A stretch of DNA of 64,000 bases, from assembly GCA_905250075.1 (NCBI GenBank), contig CAJNOP010000364.1, forward strand, positions 124,001 to 188,000, written 5' to 3'. The DNA is from Rotaria sp. Silwood1 (taxonomy: Eukaryota > Rotifera > Eurotatoria > Philodinida > Philodinidae). Numbering within the stretch: the stretch's first letter is position 1; every line of letters begins with the position of its first letter. Positions 1 to 11,406 of the stretch are shown in pieces. A model generated the notes under the pieces. It was not told the origin of the DNA. It saw only the letters and a list, made by a program, of their open reading frames with translations, and made no database searches. Made by a program: the position numbers and the translations under genes.

Positions 1-329
1 GCCTTCTTGTTTCTTAATGTTTTAAATACCGTTTTGTAGCTCTTGAAATTCTCTATCGAATGGTATAGAATAGTTGGAGTTTTGTTTGATTATGAGAGGA
101 AAAGTTTTTTACGAAAAGTGGGATAGGTCAATGTTCGCATAGAAAAGCATACGGAATAATGACTCCTTTCCGATAACTCAGCAATGGCTCGACGAATCAT
201 TCTCATCTTCGAACTCGACCGAGATATTGATGAGACAAATTCTACCTGAGTGGTCAGAATCAATTGAATTAAATAATGACATAAGTGCATCTTTTGATGT
301 ATATATATATCTTCCATAATACTTCTATG
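1..329. other. Gene-free stretch before the first MITE
   Basis: I see no recognisable gene here. A minus-strand reading frame covers most of it, but its first codons lie inside the neighbouring MITE and it resembles no family I know. It has no convincing splice context. Bases 322-329 are the left copy of the MITE target-site duplication. Confidence 0.5.
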
Positions 330-490
330 CAGTGGCGTACGCAGAAATTTTTCAAGGGGGGGGGGGGGGCCGGCCATGGCACAAAAAATTTTTTATAACG
401 TGAAAATATTTTTTCCTGTACCCCCTCCAGGACTTTTTCGTCTCAAGGGGGGGGCCCGGGCCCCCTCGGCCCCCCCTGCGTACGCCACTG
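330..490. mobile_element. hAT-type MITE, 161 bp, with 8-bp target duplication
   Basis: The element starts CAGTGGCGTACGCAG and ends with its exact reverse complement, giving 15-bp perfect terminal inverted repeats. The termini continue into G-runs on the left and C-runs on the right. It is flanked by a perfect 8-bp direct repeat CTTCTATG at 322-329 and 491-498. A CAGTGGCG-type terminus with an 8-bp duplication is the hallmark of hAT superfamily elements. There is no room for a transposase, so this is a non-autonomous MITE. The intact target duplication suggests fairly recent insertion. Its G/C homopolymers make it the most GC-rich spot for several kilobases. Confidence 0.9.
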
Positions 491-1374
491 CTTCTATGAG
501 ACTAGAATAATAAGTCTGTAGTACAAAATAGTTTCTAATTTCTTTTTTTTCCTAATACTTATTGAAATATCGTATTATCTAAAGCATATTCTTCAAACAT
601 AGTATTATATAGAATTCCTTGTGTGTCTTTTTTTCCAATAGTTTGAACGTAAAGTACGCGAAGGCAAATCAATTTGAAGAACATTTTTCATTATATCGGC
701 CCAAGCTATCGAAGATATACGTTCTAATTAGATAAAGACAATTATGTACCAAAGAAATATTATTAGAAATTGAATACTAGATTGATTTCTATCTGACCTT
801 TCGAATTCTTTTTGAAATAAACTTTTTCTTTGCCACAATTTTTTTCATTAATGATTGATAAATGGGATCTTCGAATAAGTTTACTCTTTAAACGAAACGA
901 AAAAATAACAAAGACACATCTCAATTTCGATTATCTTACTGTTTATAGAACTTTAACTCTTCAATTGGAGCAATATATTGAAATGTATATGACATAATCC
1001 ATGGATCTTCTGTCTTATAATCTCTAAAATAAATCTCGTATTTAAAACGAAAAAAAAAGAATCATTATCATAGTTATTAACCATCGTGTAATAGCACCCA
1101 AATTGGATCCATCATTATAATTCGATGTACTGAAAATATTTAAAACTTTGCTGTTGTGTTCAAATTCATAGCCCTTTTCTTTAACTTTATGTGAACGTAC
1201 AAGCACTGAAAAATGATTTTTGCTAAGAAACTGTTCTGTTATATCTGGACCAAAAAAAAATAAGCCTTACTTCTATTATCATTTTTTCGGCAACGTGGAC
1301 TATCTTCAGGATTCGGATCATCACAATAAATCTAACTATATTTAATTTCAAATATATGAGATTATCCATTTCTA
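491..1374. other. Intergenic, nothing recognised
   Basis: AT-rich sequence with scattered A and T runs and stop codons in all frames. I found no exon-like segment, structured RNA or repeat here. Confidence 0.5.
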
Positions 1375-1662
1375 TGAGTGTGGGTGTGGGTGTGGAGCGT
1401 GGCTATGAGCATGAGTACGAGTATGGCCCTATTCATGCAGAGAATATCGAAAGTGACACCGAAACGCGTACCCACACCCAGACCCAGACCCACCCACATC
1501 AACATCCAAACCCACACCCGCACAGCCACACCCACAGCCTCACCCACACACCCACACCCTCACACTCACACTCTACACCCCTCACACTCACACCCACACC
1601 CTCACACTCTACACCCCACACACTCACACCCACACCCTCACACCCTACACCCCACAGCCACA
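1375..1662. repeat. Degenerate telomere-like tract, G-rich arm then C-rich arm
   Basis: The left part (1375-1402) reads TGTGGG TGTGGG TGTGGA on the plus strand. After about 70 bases of unique sequence, 1471-1662 is a long C-rich tract of CCCACA, CCCACACT and CCTCACA variants. The two arms are therefore in inverted orientation. TGTGGG is, from memory, the telomeric unit reported for bdelloid rotifers, so this may be an interstitial telomere-like tract. It could equally be an ordinary minisatellite. Long histidine/threonine-rich reading frames across it are translations of the repeat, not genes. Confidence 0.7.
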
Positions 1663-2020
1663 TCTTCTCAAAAGGGTTTCAAAACCACTGTCAATAATTT
1701 CGATTTCGATATGGTTTATTTCAGCTAATATCAATGAGCAGATACGCGGAGCTCTTCTGTTAGGTATACTTTTACTTTAGAGTATGACTCATCTTAAATA
1801 TTAATAACGTAATTTACCTAATAATGATCATTAAATACGAAGATGATTAATCATTCGGTTTTTTCTACTACATATGATGTTATGAAATATAACATCTTCC
1901 TTTTTTACTTCCGTTCTAACACTATATATATATACATATTGATAGTTATTTTTGTAATTAATTACAACGTCATCTCTCTCTGCATCAGTCAACAGTAAGC
2001 AACTATTGAAAGCTGTATTT

Positions 2021-2916
2021 ATGCGCATGTTGAGAATACTAATCATTTTTCCATGTATAAGTGCAATATCAACACAATGCGGTCCGCAACAAACTGTAGT
2101 CAATGAAGCAAAAAAAGTTATGCTGATATGTTGACTCGTTGGGGATACCGACAATTGGTATCGGCTTCAATTTTAAAAAAATGGATGCCGCTATCGTGCT
2201 GTCACGATATAATTTAACATTTGCAAATGTTTTACAAGACTGTTCAAAGCAAACAACCAAAAGCTGTCTGACCAGTAATCAACCTGCGATATTTTCAATA
2301 GAATATCTTATCCAGAAGCTTCATTGTGTGCTGATCATTACGTCTCTAATTTACCAACGGTCAAACGTGCAGCAGTAATCGATGTAGCCTTCAGTGGTTG
2401 TGCAAAATTGAATAACGTTACTAAAATGAAAGCGGCTTTGGAAAAAAAAGAATGGAATAAAGCTGCAGATGAACTAAGAAATTCGAAATGGTGGAATCAA
2501 GTACACCTATCTCGACGAGAATCAGATTATCGTTGTATAGCAGGTAGTAATTGAAGAAAAGTACTGTATTCTCTATTTTCACATGTATTTATATTGTCAT
2601 TTCTTTAAGAATCCTGTCCTAGTCAAACCTGTGGATCGTTTACACATACTTATTCATCTAATTCGAATTGCTACTGTTTCAAAATGCGTAATGGTACCGG
2701 CTTATGTGCTCTAATACATATTGCGCAGATCTTGCTGATTGTAGTTTGTGTCCGTCGTCAACTTCGGTGTGTATTGTTGATTCATGTTGTGGACGACCCA
2801 TTTGTTATCCATTATCGTTGGGCGCAACCTGTACTTCGTCACCTACTAGCCGCATGCTGTCGCTGAACGAACGATCAGATGCTAAGTCCTCGGCTAAAAC
2901 GATGAGTGGAATGTGA
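2021..2916 (+). pseudogene. Broken secreted phage-type (GH24-like) lysozyme gene with Cys-rich tail
   Basis: An ATG at 2021 opens a signal-peptide-like start (MRMLRILIIFPCISA). Its frame stops at 2132. A second frame then gives YVDSLGIPTIGIGFN, the conserved substrate-site block of phage-type lysozymes found in several invertebrates. Around 2281-2290 the homology moves to a third frame carrying ISYPEASLCADHY, AAVIDVAF and KMKAALEKKEW..AADELRNS. A normal phase-1 intron (GT 2544, AG 2609; 66 bases) leads to a Cys-rich C-terminal exon with CPSQTCGSF and CYCFK. That exon shifts frame again near 2700 before ending at 2916. The expected E-G-[FY] region with the catalytic Glu is not visible between the signal peptide and YVD. 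Three frame breaks and the missing catalytic block point to a decayed gene. Assembly indels could explain some breaks but not the missing Glu block. Confidence 0.75.
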
Positions 2917-3588
2917 AACTTTTGACTTTTCCAGTGATTCATGAATTTATACAATATCCTAAAACTTTTATCACAAATAAGCTAGAAATTTTATTTATCA
3001 AATAAATTTTGAGTATTCCGTAACTGAAAATACTGAATATCAGAAAGATCAACAGAGCTTGTCAATTACAACATGTATTGATGGTTCAATCAAAATTTTA
3101 GTCTACTTTTTAAAGCCTTTCAGGATCGACGGCTACTAATCAAGATTGATATCTCCTGTGTAAGTTTAATTCAATAGAAACTGTTCAATGCATAGAGACA
3201 AGTGTCTACCTACTGTTGAAATCAATTTTTGACTTTTATGTGTAAAAAGAAAAGAAAAATTAATGTCGGTTTTCTACTGGCACATATAATTAGTCGTCGT
3301 ATTTCAGAGTTGAGATATGCGAAAGCAAGCAGACACGTATTTTGTCGTTTTGTCACCATAGTCTAAAAGAAAAATCACCTGTTCTTCTTTTTCGTGACGT
3401 TACTAAATGAGAGAAAAACGATCGAGAGCAGAGCACGATATTATCATATTCGCATTTCAAACATAATAAGCATTAATTGGCTATTTGAGAATCAATGTGT
3501 ATCATAATAAGTTATAATGAATCATTCTCACTTACCATGGAGATGTTTGTGTTGTCAGTTAAAGAGATGGTACATATTCGGGTCAAAT
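2917..3588. other. Intergenic, nothing recognised
   Basis: AT-rich sequence between the lysozyme pseudogene and the second telomere-like tract. I saw no exon or RNA gene. Confidence 0.5.
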
Positions 3589-3720
3589 GGGTGTGGAGTG
3601 TGGGTGTGGGTCTCCTAGCGATCTAAACCCACACCCCACGCACATCCACACACCCACGCCCACACCCCACACCCACCCACGCCCACACCCCACACCCACC
3701 CACACCCACATTCACACCCT
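3589..3720. repeat. Second telomere-like inverted tract
   Basis: The G-rich arm (3589-3612) includes TGTGGAG TGTGGG TGTGGG and runs into TCTCCTAGCGATCTAA. A C-rich arm follows (3626-3720) made of CCCACA, CCCCACA and CCCACG units. The arrangement is the same as at 1375-1662, with a much shorter spacer of about 14 bases. The arms can pair (GTGTGGGT with ACCCACAC). It reads as telomere-like repeats joined head to head, or as a fold-back minisatellite. Confidence 0.75.
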
Positions 3721-6700
3721 TTAACTTTGGCAGAAGTCATTTTGAATCAGGTGAAAAAGAATAGAATAATATTCTTTTATTTTAAAATAAATTCTAATTC
3801 TCATTTATATTGACAAGGCATGACCCATACTTCGTTTTTTTTACTAGATGGAGTCTAGTCATATTCACTAATAAATGACGTATTTTGCATCGGCATTGGA
3901 CACTGATTTTCGAAAGCATTACTATAAACAAGCGAAGTAATATTTAAAATTCTTGGACTATTAAGTTTCGACATAAAATGATTATTTTTGTATAAAAGGA
4001 AACACATATGCTAAAATATTTTTCAGCTGTTTTTATTTTTACGTGAAATATAACTCATTGAAACTTTTTAGCATACTGAATTTACACTTCACATATCATT
4101 TATGGACGACGTTAAATTTGAAGATAAAAAAATATCGATGGAACAAAAACATACTATGCAAAAGGAAATAAGTTTAAAGATCCTAATTTTCTTTTTGCTT
4201 TTATTAGTTGAAAATTACCATGATAAATCAGATTTCAGTTGAAAACGCTCAAAAACTCTGCAACTTGCTTGATTAAACAAGACTTCATGTAAAGTTGAAC
4301 ATAACAACAATCGATAGAGTTGGCATGAAAACTTAAGTTTTATCTTGGATACGTGAATTAATTTTTAAAATAATTCTCATAGAAAAAAACTTGTAATGGG
4401 AAAAATTAACTAATGATTCTTGTAATGTATATGCGTCAGACAAGGTTGAGATTTAGACAAGATAAAACTGAATTTTTAGAAGATTTCAAAATCAAAAAAG
4501 ATGAAAAGAAAAAGCTCGTCTTACATACTTATGTCACGTTATGTTCAAGTTTAATTCAAGTCTATGTTAAATCTAGGAAGTTGTACAGTTCGCCATTGTT
4601 CTCAATGAAAATTTTTTGTCTTAGCAAGCTCATAGCAAATAGAAAACAAAGAGTCTCGAAGTTTATATTTTTTCTAGAGTATTATTTTTATCCATGCTTA
4701 TTTGTCTTTTTATAATTAGTCCAGTACATCAATGATATGTACAGTATGAATATAAGATGCTGTTAAATTGAGTTGCATATTAGCAATTTCTGCTAACAGC
4801 AAAAACATCTAATCTTGTGAAAACACATATAGATTATCTTAATCTTAACACCTACTTTGCCCTACTGCTAGGAAAAATAAACCGTCAACAAAGACCCAAA
4901 AAAGGCCTCCTCCGCTCTCAACACTAACACTTAGTATCTCTCTTATGGTCTACATAAATTCCCGAAGTGGTCTTAATTAATATTCATAGAACTTCATAAT
5001 CTACATTCGGACACGAATATGTGCCGTACCCAAATAACTCTGCCGAAAATACTTCTCTCTAGAAACATGTAAAACTATCTAAAATCGCCTACATACACCC
5101 ACTAGCACCCACAATATCTTTATCAATGGGCTAATAGCTCTCAAGTTATTTTCACCAACACCCACAGAAAGATCCAATCTATCCATTGATATACGATTAG
5201 ATCAGTTTCTTCAATATAAGAAATAAATTTTCAAACACAAAAATGTTTTTAAAATAAATCAAAAAATGCATAGTCATGTTTACAAGCATTAACTTCACCG
5301 ATCGATAGAATTTATTCTACTTTTATTAGCACTTATGCATAGATATCATTCATGTGTGAATGTGCGGGGAGCTGATCTGATCTTTTTCGACAGGTCAGTT
5401 CACATGAAATGAACTGTTCGAAGAGCTCTTTCGATCTTAAGGCACCTGCTCCAGCAGTTATGCTCAAATCAACACCTCAATGAGGAAGTCCTCTGATGAA
5501 CATCATCTGTTCTGAAAGACAGAATGTTTTTCATGAAAAACTAGAACGCTGACACTGACAGCTGGGTTGCTAGTCATATTACCTGGAATGTTGGAAGCAT
5601 TACTAGAGTGCTGGAAGTCTCAGTTGAGTTATTATAGACATGCGTTCCTATGTAGATCTGGGATTTAGATGTGATTGCTGGAGTGGATATGGGTTTTGGG
5701 ACGTGGTTTTTGGTATTAGGATTCGAGTTGCCTTCGTTCCATCCCTACACTCACACCAACAGAACAGTTAATAAAATTTGAGAAGATGTATTAACTTAAC
5801 ATAGAAAAACCAGAAACTTCATTTAGCACAGAAATATCGTGTCACCAGCATTTTCTTATGTTTATCATCAGCTAAAACCTTTTTAGAATGTAATAGTGGG
5901 GTCTCTAGTCCACCCACAGTCCATATCCACACCCAAAACGCATTTATTTCATATTAATAAACAAGTCTAATGTCTAATTGATTAGATAAGAGATGAATAT
6001 TAACTTACTTATCCCAGTGCGACTTATAAATTATCGTAGATTGTATTGCTTAATGGTATTACGATAGGCGAAATATGTTGAATAGAAATAAGCATTTGTA
6101 TTACATCCTTTCTATTGAATAATTTATTGGTAAGAATACATGAATTTATTTTTACTTTAGAGATATTTTAACTGAACGACTTAGTAGTATGATGAAATAA
6201 ACTCAGTGGTGATTCAACCGGACGGGGTAGAATCGAGTGTGTCACACCCGCAATAGTTGAACATCTTTGTGACTTTTACGAGTTGAAAGTTTAGAAAACA
6301 AACATTCAGTTGAAGTGTGCTAACTCTTTTTCAAAAAATACTAGATTGAATAAGCCCTTTAAAGAGTTTCCTTTTCGAACAGTTATCACGATGGTATGGA
6401 TTTGGGGGATGACAAGACTCACACTTCGTACCCACATCCCTAATGATCGGTACAGTTGTATTCTATAGAATTACTGATCAACAGGTTAATTATTATAGGA
6501 ATAAGTGAAGATAAAATATTCTCTATTATCTGATTTAATATATTGCATGAAGGTTTTTGAATGATCATTTACTGTCAAATCTTTCTAATTACTCATAATC
6601 ATTGTCATACTGTTCAACAAGTAAATTTTTGTTGCAGTAGTTAGAGTACACTAGAATTAGATCGATTGAAACCACTAAGCATATCTTTTCCCAGAAGTTC

Positions 6701-7328
6701 GAATCGATTAATCAACATCACAAATCTCGAAGCATTATTCTCAATGTTTGAATAGATTTTGATGAAATAAAACAAAAACAAGCATTATTACAGAATTCAC
6801 AAATCTTTCTTTTTTTTTGTCTGTTTGTCGTCATCTGTATGCTCGTATGAAATATTTATAATGGAACACAAGTTCATCATCATATACATAAGGGCATGTA
6901 AAAACCGAGAGAAATAAAGTCAGCCACACACACAAACTTACATACATATCACTGCTTTGAAGTTTTCGAAAAAGAAACGAAAAGAAGATACAGACAATAA
7001 GTCCAACATAGACAGATGCAAAAAAAGAGAAAAGAGAGAACAACAAAATACACATGTGCAAGAAGATGAACAAAAGAAGAAAGAAAAAAAAGATTAACAT
7101 ATATTTCATTTTTGTTTTTTTTTTGTTTCTTCTATGAGATCGTCGTTGACAGGAGGGATGATGATAAAAAAAAAGAAGAAAACAACAGATAACAACAATA
7201 CGAGTATTTTCTTTTGGGATTTTTTTTGTTGTTTTTTGTATAAGTAAACAAAAAAGAAAAAAAAGAAAGAAAGAAACAACAACACATTGACCTAATGTTT
7301 AATCATAGTTCATTCGAATCTTTTCTTT
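3721..7328. other. Intergenic, with decayed telomere-like relics
   Basis: I recognise no gene. The interval has unusual patches of higher GC and C-rich strand bias (about 4850-5180 and 5340-5760). Short tracts with the same G-then-C plan lie at about 5672-5760, 5896-5935, 6216-6253 and 6391-6440, and bare CCCACA-like units lie near 5096 and 5155. The tract at 5896 contains GGGGTCTCTAG, resembling GGGTCTCCTAG at 3607, so these may be related copies. Bases 7020-7300 are purine/pyrimidine low complexity beside the 3' end of the TBL1 gene. Confidence 0.5.
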
Positions 7329-10300
7329 TTATTTACGTAGATCGAGTACACACACCTGGAAAAAAAGAATATATATATTGAAAATTCTTTCTTATTTGTT
7401 AAATTTAGACTTACTGTTCCGTCGGAAGCACTTGCACCCACACGAGTACCTCGACTGTTCCAACAAACTTCAAAAATACCACCTGTACCTCGATAACTAT
7501 GAACAATTTCTCCTCTCTAAAAAAAAACCGTTAAAATAAAAAAAAAAAGTTAAATTTCTATTTAAAATTATTTACAGCTATATCCCAAATATAAATTGCT
7601 TTATCAAATGAACCAGTTGCTAATAGACGGCCATCAGGACTAAATGCAACAGAATAAACAGGTTCTGAATGTTTAACAAGTATATTTTGACAAGCACCAC
7701 GTTCAACATCCCATAAACGTACAGTAGAATCAAATGATGCACTAAAACCACGAAAAATAATAAACGAAGTTCTCATATGTTGAAAATGAAATAATGTTGC
7801 TCGTTATTTTACCTAGCTAAAAGTAATGTTGCATTTGGATTCATTGTTCCTGGACCAGTTGGACTCCATTTAATTGTATAAATTTCTTTATTATGTGCTT
7901 GTAAATTATGAACAGGTGTATCTTTTGTCATATTCCAGATCTAAATGTTTTAAAAATATTTTTATTTAAGGTGTTTGTTTGTGAATTTTAGAGAAAGTTA
8001 GATTTTAAAGAAAAAACCCGAAAAAACTTATAAAAATTGATACCCACCCAAAAGTATCAAATTCCAGTAGTCTCAATATTTTTATTGAAAAGATCGATTT
8101 TCTCAACTATTTGATGCTTTCGGTATATTTTAACTTTTAAAGATTTTTCCTTCACTAAAAAAGAACATTTGTTTTTCCTCAAATTTAAAATAGGTGGCAT
8201 CTTACTTTTAATGTCATGTCGTCAGAACATGATGCAAGTAAACGTCCTTGTGGATCCCATTTAATAGCATTAACTTCATTTTGGTGTCCATGGAATGTTT
8301 TAACAGGTCGTAATTCACCTAATCGACAAACATGAATTTTTTGATCTGTTGAACATGATGCAAATGTTGTATCTGATTGCCAATCAACATCAAGTGCTGG
8401 TGCTGTATGAAATGAAAATTGTTGTTCACAATGACCGGAATTTGCATCCCATATTATCGTTGTACGATCAACACCAGCTGATAGGATAAAATTTCCTTTT
8501 TTATTCCATTTTAATGCAAATATTGGTCCTTTATGTTGACCAAGTGTACTAACTAAATTTCCATCTGATGACCATATACGTGCATAACCATCATAACTAC
8601 CCGTAGCTAATTGTGTCCCAGATGGCTTAAATCAAAATGAGATAAGATAATAATAAAAAAACGCTTGCTTTTTTTGTAAATAACTTACATTCCAATCTAA
8701 ACTGGTAACATCTTTATTACTGGGTACTTGTGTATCACCACGTCTAATACAATGTCTTAAAACAATTTCAGGTTCACGTGTACCTTGTAAATTCCATATA
8801 CGTGCTGTTGAATCACCTGAACCTGATGCTAATAAATCATGTGTTGGATTCCATGCACATATAAATACTTCAGATTCATGACCACGTAAAACAGTAACAC
8901 GATTTGGTGGTATCTCAACAGAACCATTTATAGATAAATTAGTATTTGTATTTGATGAACCAGTTTGGACAGATAAAGAATTTGGTGTTGGATTTCCAGA
9001 ATAATGAGGATGATGAGGAGGATGACTACTATTAATTGTTTCATAATCCATTGGTTCAGGTTTAGGTACTAGAAAACAGAAAAGATTTCTTTTTATTTTC
9101 TTCTGTGAAACGTTTTTATTTATTTTTTATTAAACCTGCTATATGATTGATATTATTAGTATAAGATGAATGCGTAGTATTATCATTTCCATTTGACATT
9201 TGAGCATAATTACCTGTTGTGCAGGATTGAAGTGTGTTAGTATGTGATGACGACGATGATGGATGATAATGATGTGATTGACTTGTTAATGACGAATTTG
9301 TATGTCCTGTTAAAAAAGAAATATTTTTATTCGTATGCAATAGATAATTATATGTAAAAGAAAATAAAAAAGAAGCTACCATAATTATTTGCACCATTAG
9401 GTGTTGTGGATGTATCTATATTACGATCAGATATTGTTTGATTTGTTGATTGTGGTGATGTATTTGTTGGTTGATGCATTGGTGAAATATCTTTATCATT
9501 AGTATTTGATACTGTGCTTGCTGTTGTCGTTGTTGTTGTAATTCTTGATGATGGTTTAGTTTCATTTTTTATAGCTGTTCCAGATGATGATGATAATGAT
9601 AATTGTTGTTGCTGCTGTTGTTGCTGAAGTTCTTTACGACGATTTTCAATGATTTCAGGAACAACAGCATCAATTAAACTTAAATTATCACATGTTCGTT
9701 CTTGACCATCCTTTAAAGACAAAACAAGATACAACAATTTAATAATTTTCGATAGTAGAACTCTACAAGGAATTACAAATGATTATAACTTATAATTTTT
9801 TTACCAAATTTTTATTTTTCAATATGTTCAACATTCAATAAAAAAAACCGTATGCAAAAATATGATTAGCAATTAATTATCCAATGACAAGAAACTGTAT
9901 AATACAAAAAGTAAGAACTTCTGATTTTGAATAGTCGTTTCAACATCTCTTAATGATCTTCTGACAATAGCTAAAAGAGTATTATCTGATCAATCAACAC
10001 ATAGTAAGCATTCAAGAGACTAAATAAAGCAATTCTGTGTTGAAAGAAGAGACATCTGTTTAGAATGGCAAAAACATGTGGTTTTCTTTACTGGAGTGCT
10101 ATACGTAAACCATTAATCGAAACATAAGATATTCTTTCTTCTTTCTTTCTTTTCGGGTATATCCATAGATAAACTATGACAAGAATTATAAGTTGATAAC
10201 AATTCCACACGATATTATGTTAAATACTATGCATAGTTGACATTTATTTATTTTTTTTTTGTGAAATAAAAACAATGAAAAATCAAAAATACTCAGACTT

Positions 10301-11406
10301 ATGTAACTTACATCACCAATAGATAATTCTGCTTCGGTATAATAGAGACCCTTTTGTATAAGTGAAAGAAGGGCACCTGGTGGTACAATATTAGCATTAA
10401 TGGATGTTTGAACAATGTGACTTTCAAGACCAAACAAATACGATGAATGAACAAATCCTACATAAGAAAAATAAAATTTATTTAATAAAATTTAATTTTC
10501 CTTTTTTTTTTTTTTAAATGTGATCTTTTTTATTTGATGATTATCTTTTACACATTTTCTTTCAAGTACTTTCTTTCTTTCTTTTTCTGCATATTATCTT
10601 TTGGACGATGTTTATTATCTTGATGAATAGTTGTCAATACTGATAGAGTATGATTGTATGTTCTTATAACAATACAGACATAGTTGCATATAGAGAAATA
10701 ACAATAAACACTTCTCACCTTAATTATAATTGTCAAGGGCGTTTGTTTGTTCGTCATACGACCTCAATTTTATTTGTGTTTTTTTTTTTTTGGTAGAAAG
10801 CATTTACATTCTCGAATGCGACAATAACACAATAGACCGTAGTAGAAGAAAAAGAAAGGAAAAATCCAACTTGTACGCTGGGGTATACAGCTGGAGAACG
10901 TCAAATGGCGACAGCAGAAAGAGACGGAAAAGATATCAAAAAAGAAATTCAATTAACTAACTATTGCGACATCCAAAATAAGAACTATTTATAGACTGAC
11001 GTCATCTGTACAAGAGGTCAAATGATAGATAACATCAAATTGTATATTAACAAATTTTTCTATACTATAAATATATGCATATACATCCTTAAAAAACAAT
11101 ATATATATAGATATATGTAAAATAATGAATTGTTTATTATTACACAATTCTGTACTTGTTTTTGTATGATTTTAACTTTCATGAATAAGCATACTCGTCT
11201 CTCAAGATTTCTATTTATTTGTTTTTCCTTCATTTACTAACTATTTATCTTCAATTTGATAAAAAAAAAAAAAAACTCGGTAAAAGGTCATCAATGTCAT
11301 TTTAGAAATGATCTAAAATAAAAATAAAAAAGAATTTATATACCATACCTGATTCCGATAAATATCGATAAATGAGATAATTGACTTCGTCTGATGTAAA
11401 ACTCAT
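7329..11406 (-). CDS. TBL1XR1: TBL1X/TBL1XR1-like LisH and WD40 corepressor subunit
   Basis: Ten exons on the minus strand: 11406-11349, 10457-10312, 9710-9380, 9306-9136, 9068-8689, 8625-8206, 7940-7813, 7741-7576, 7516-7415, 7355-7329. They encode 642 aa, against about 514 in human TBL1XR1. The N-terminus ([20 protein letters not shown]) is the LisH motif, followed by the F-box-like region and [11 protein letters not shown] Gln/Ser/Thr/Asn-rich linker of roughly 180 aa is much longer than in vertebrates. The WD40 propeller starts near residue 283 ([18 protein letters not shown]) and ends VCVLDLRK. Diagnostic family blocks include [29 protein letters not shown] and [13 protein letters not shown]. 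Known homologues are nuclear adaptors of NCoR/SMRT-HDAC3 complexes that exchange corepressors for coactivators via ubiquitin ligases. No frame break is seen. The call is very secure; the linker boundaries are the softest part. Confidence 0.96.

Noticed and set aside
90..377. 95-aa minus-strand reading frame at the left edge
   Set aside because: Its start lies in the MITE, it matches no family I know and it lacks splice support.
1356..1728. Overlapping His/Thr/Pro-rich reading frames
   Set aside because: They are translations of the CCCACA-type simple repeat in two frames and have no gene-like features.
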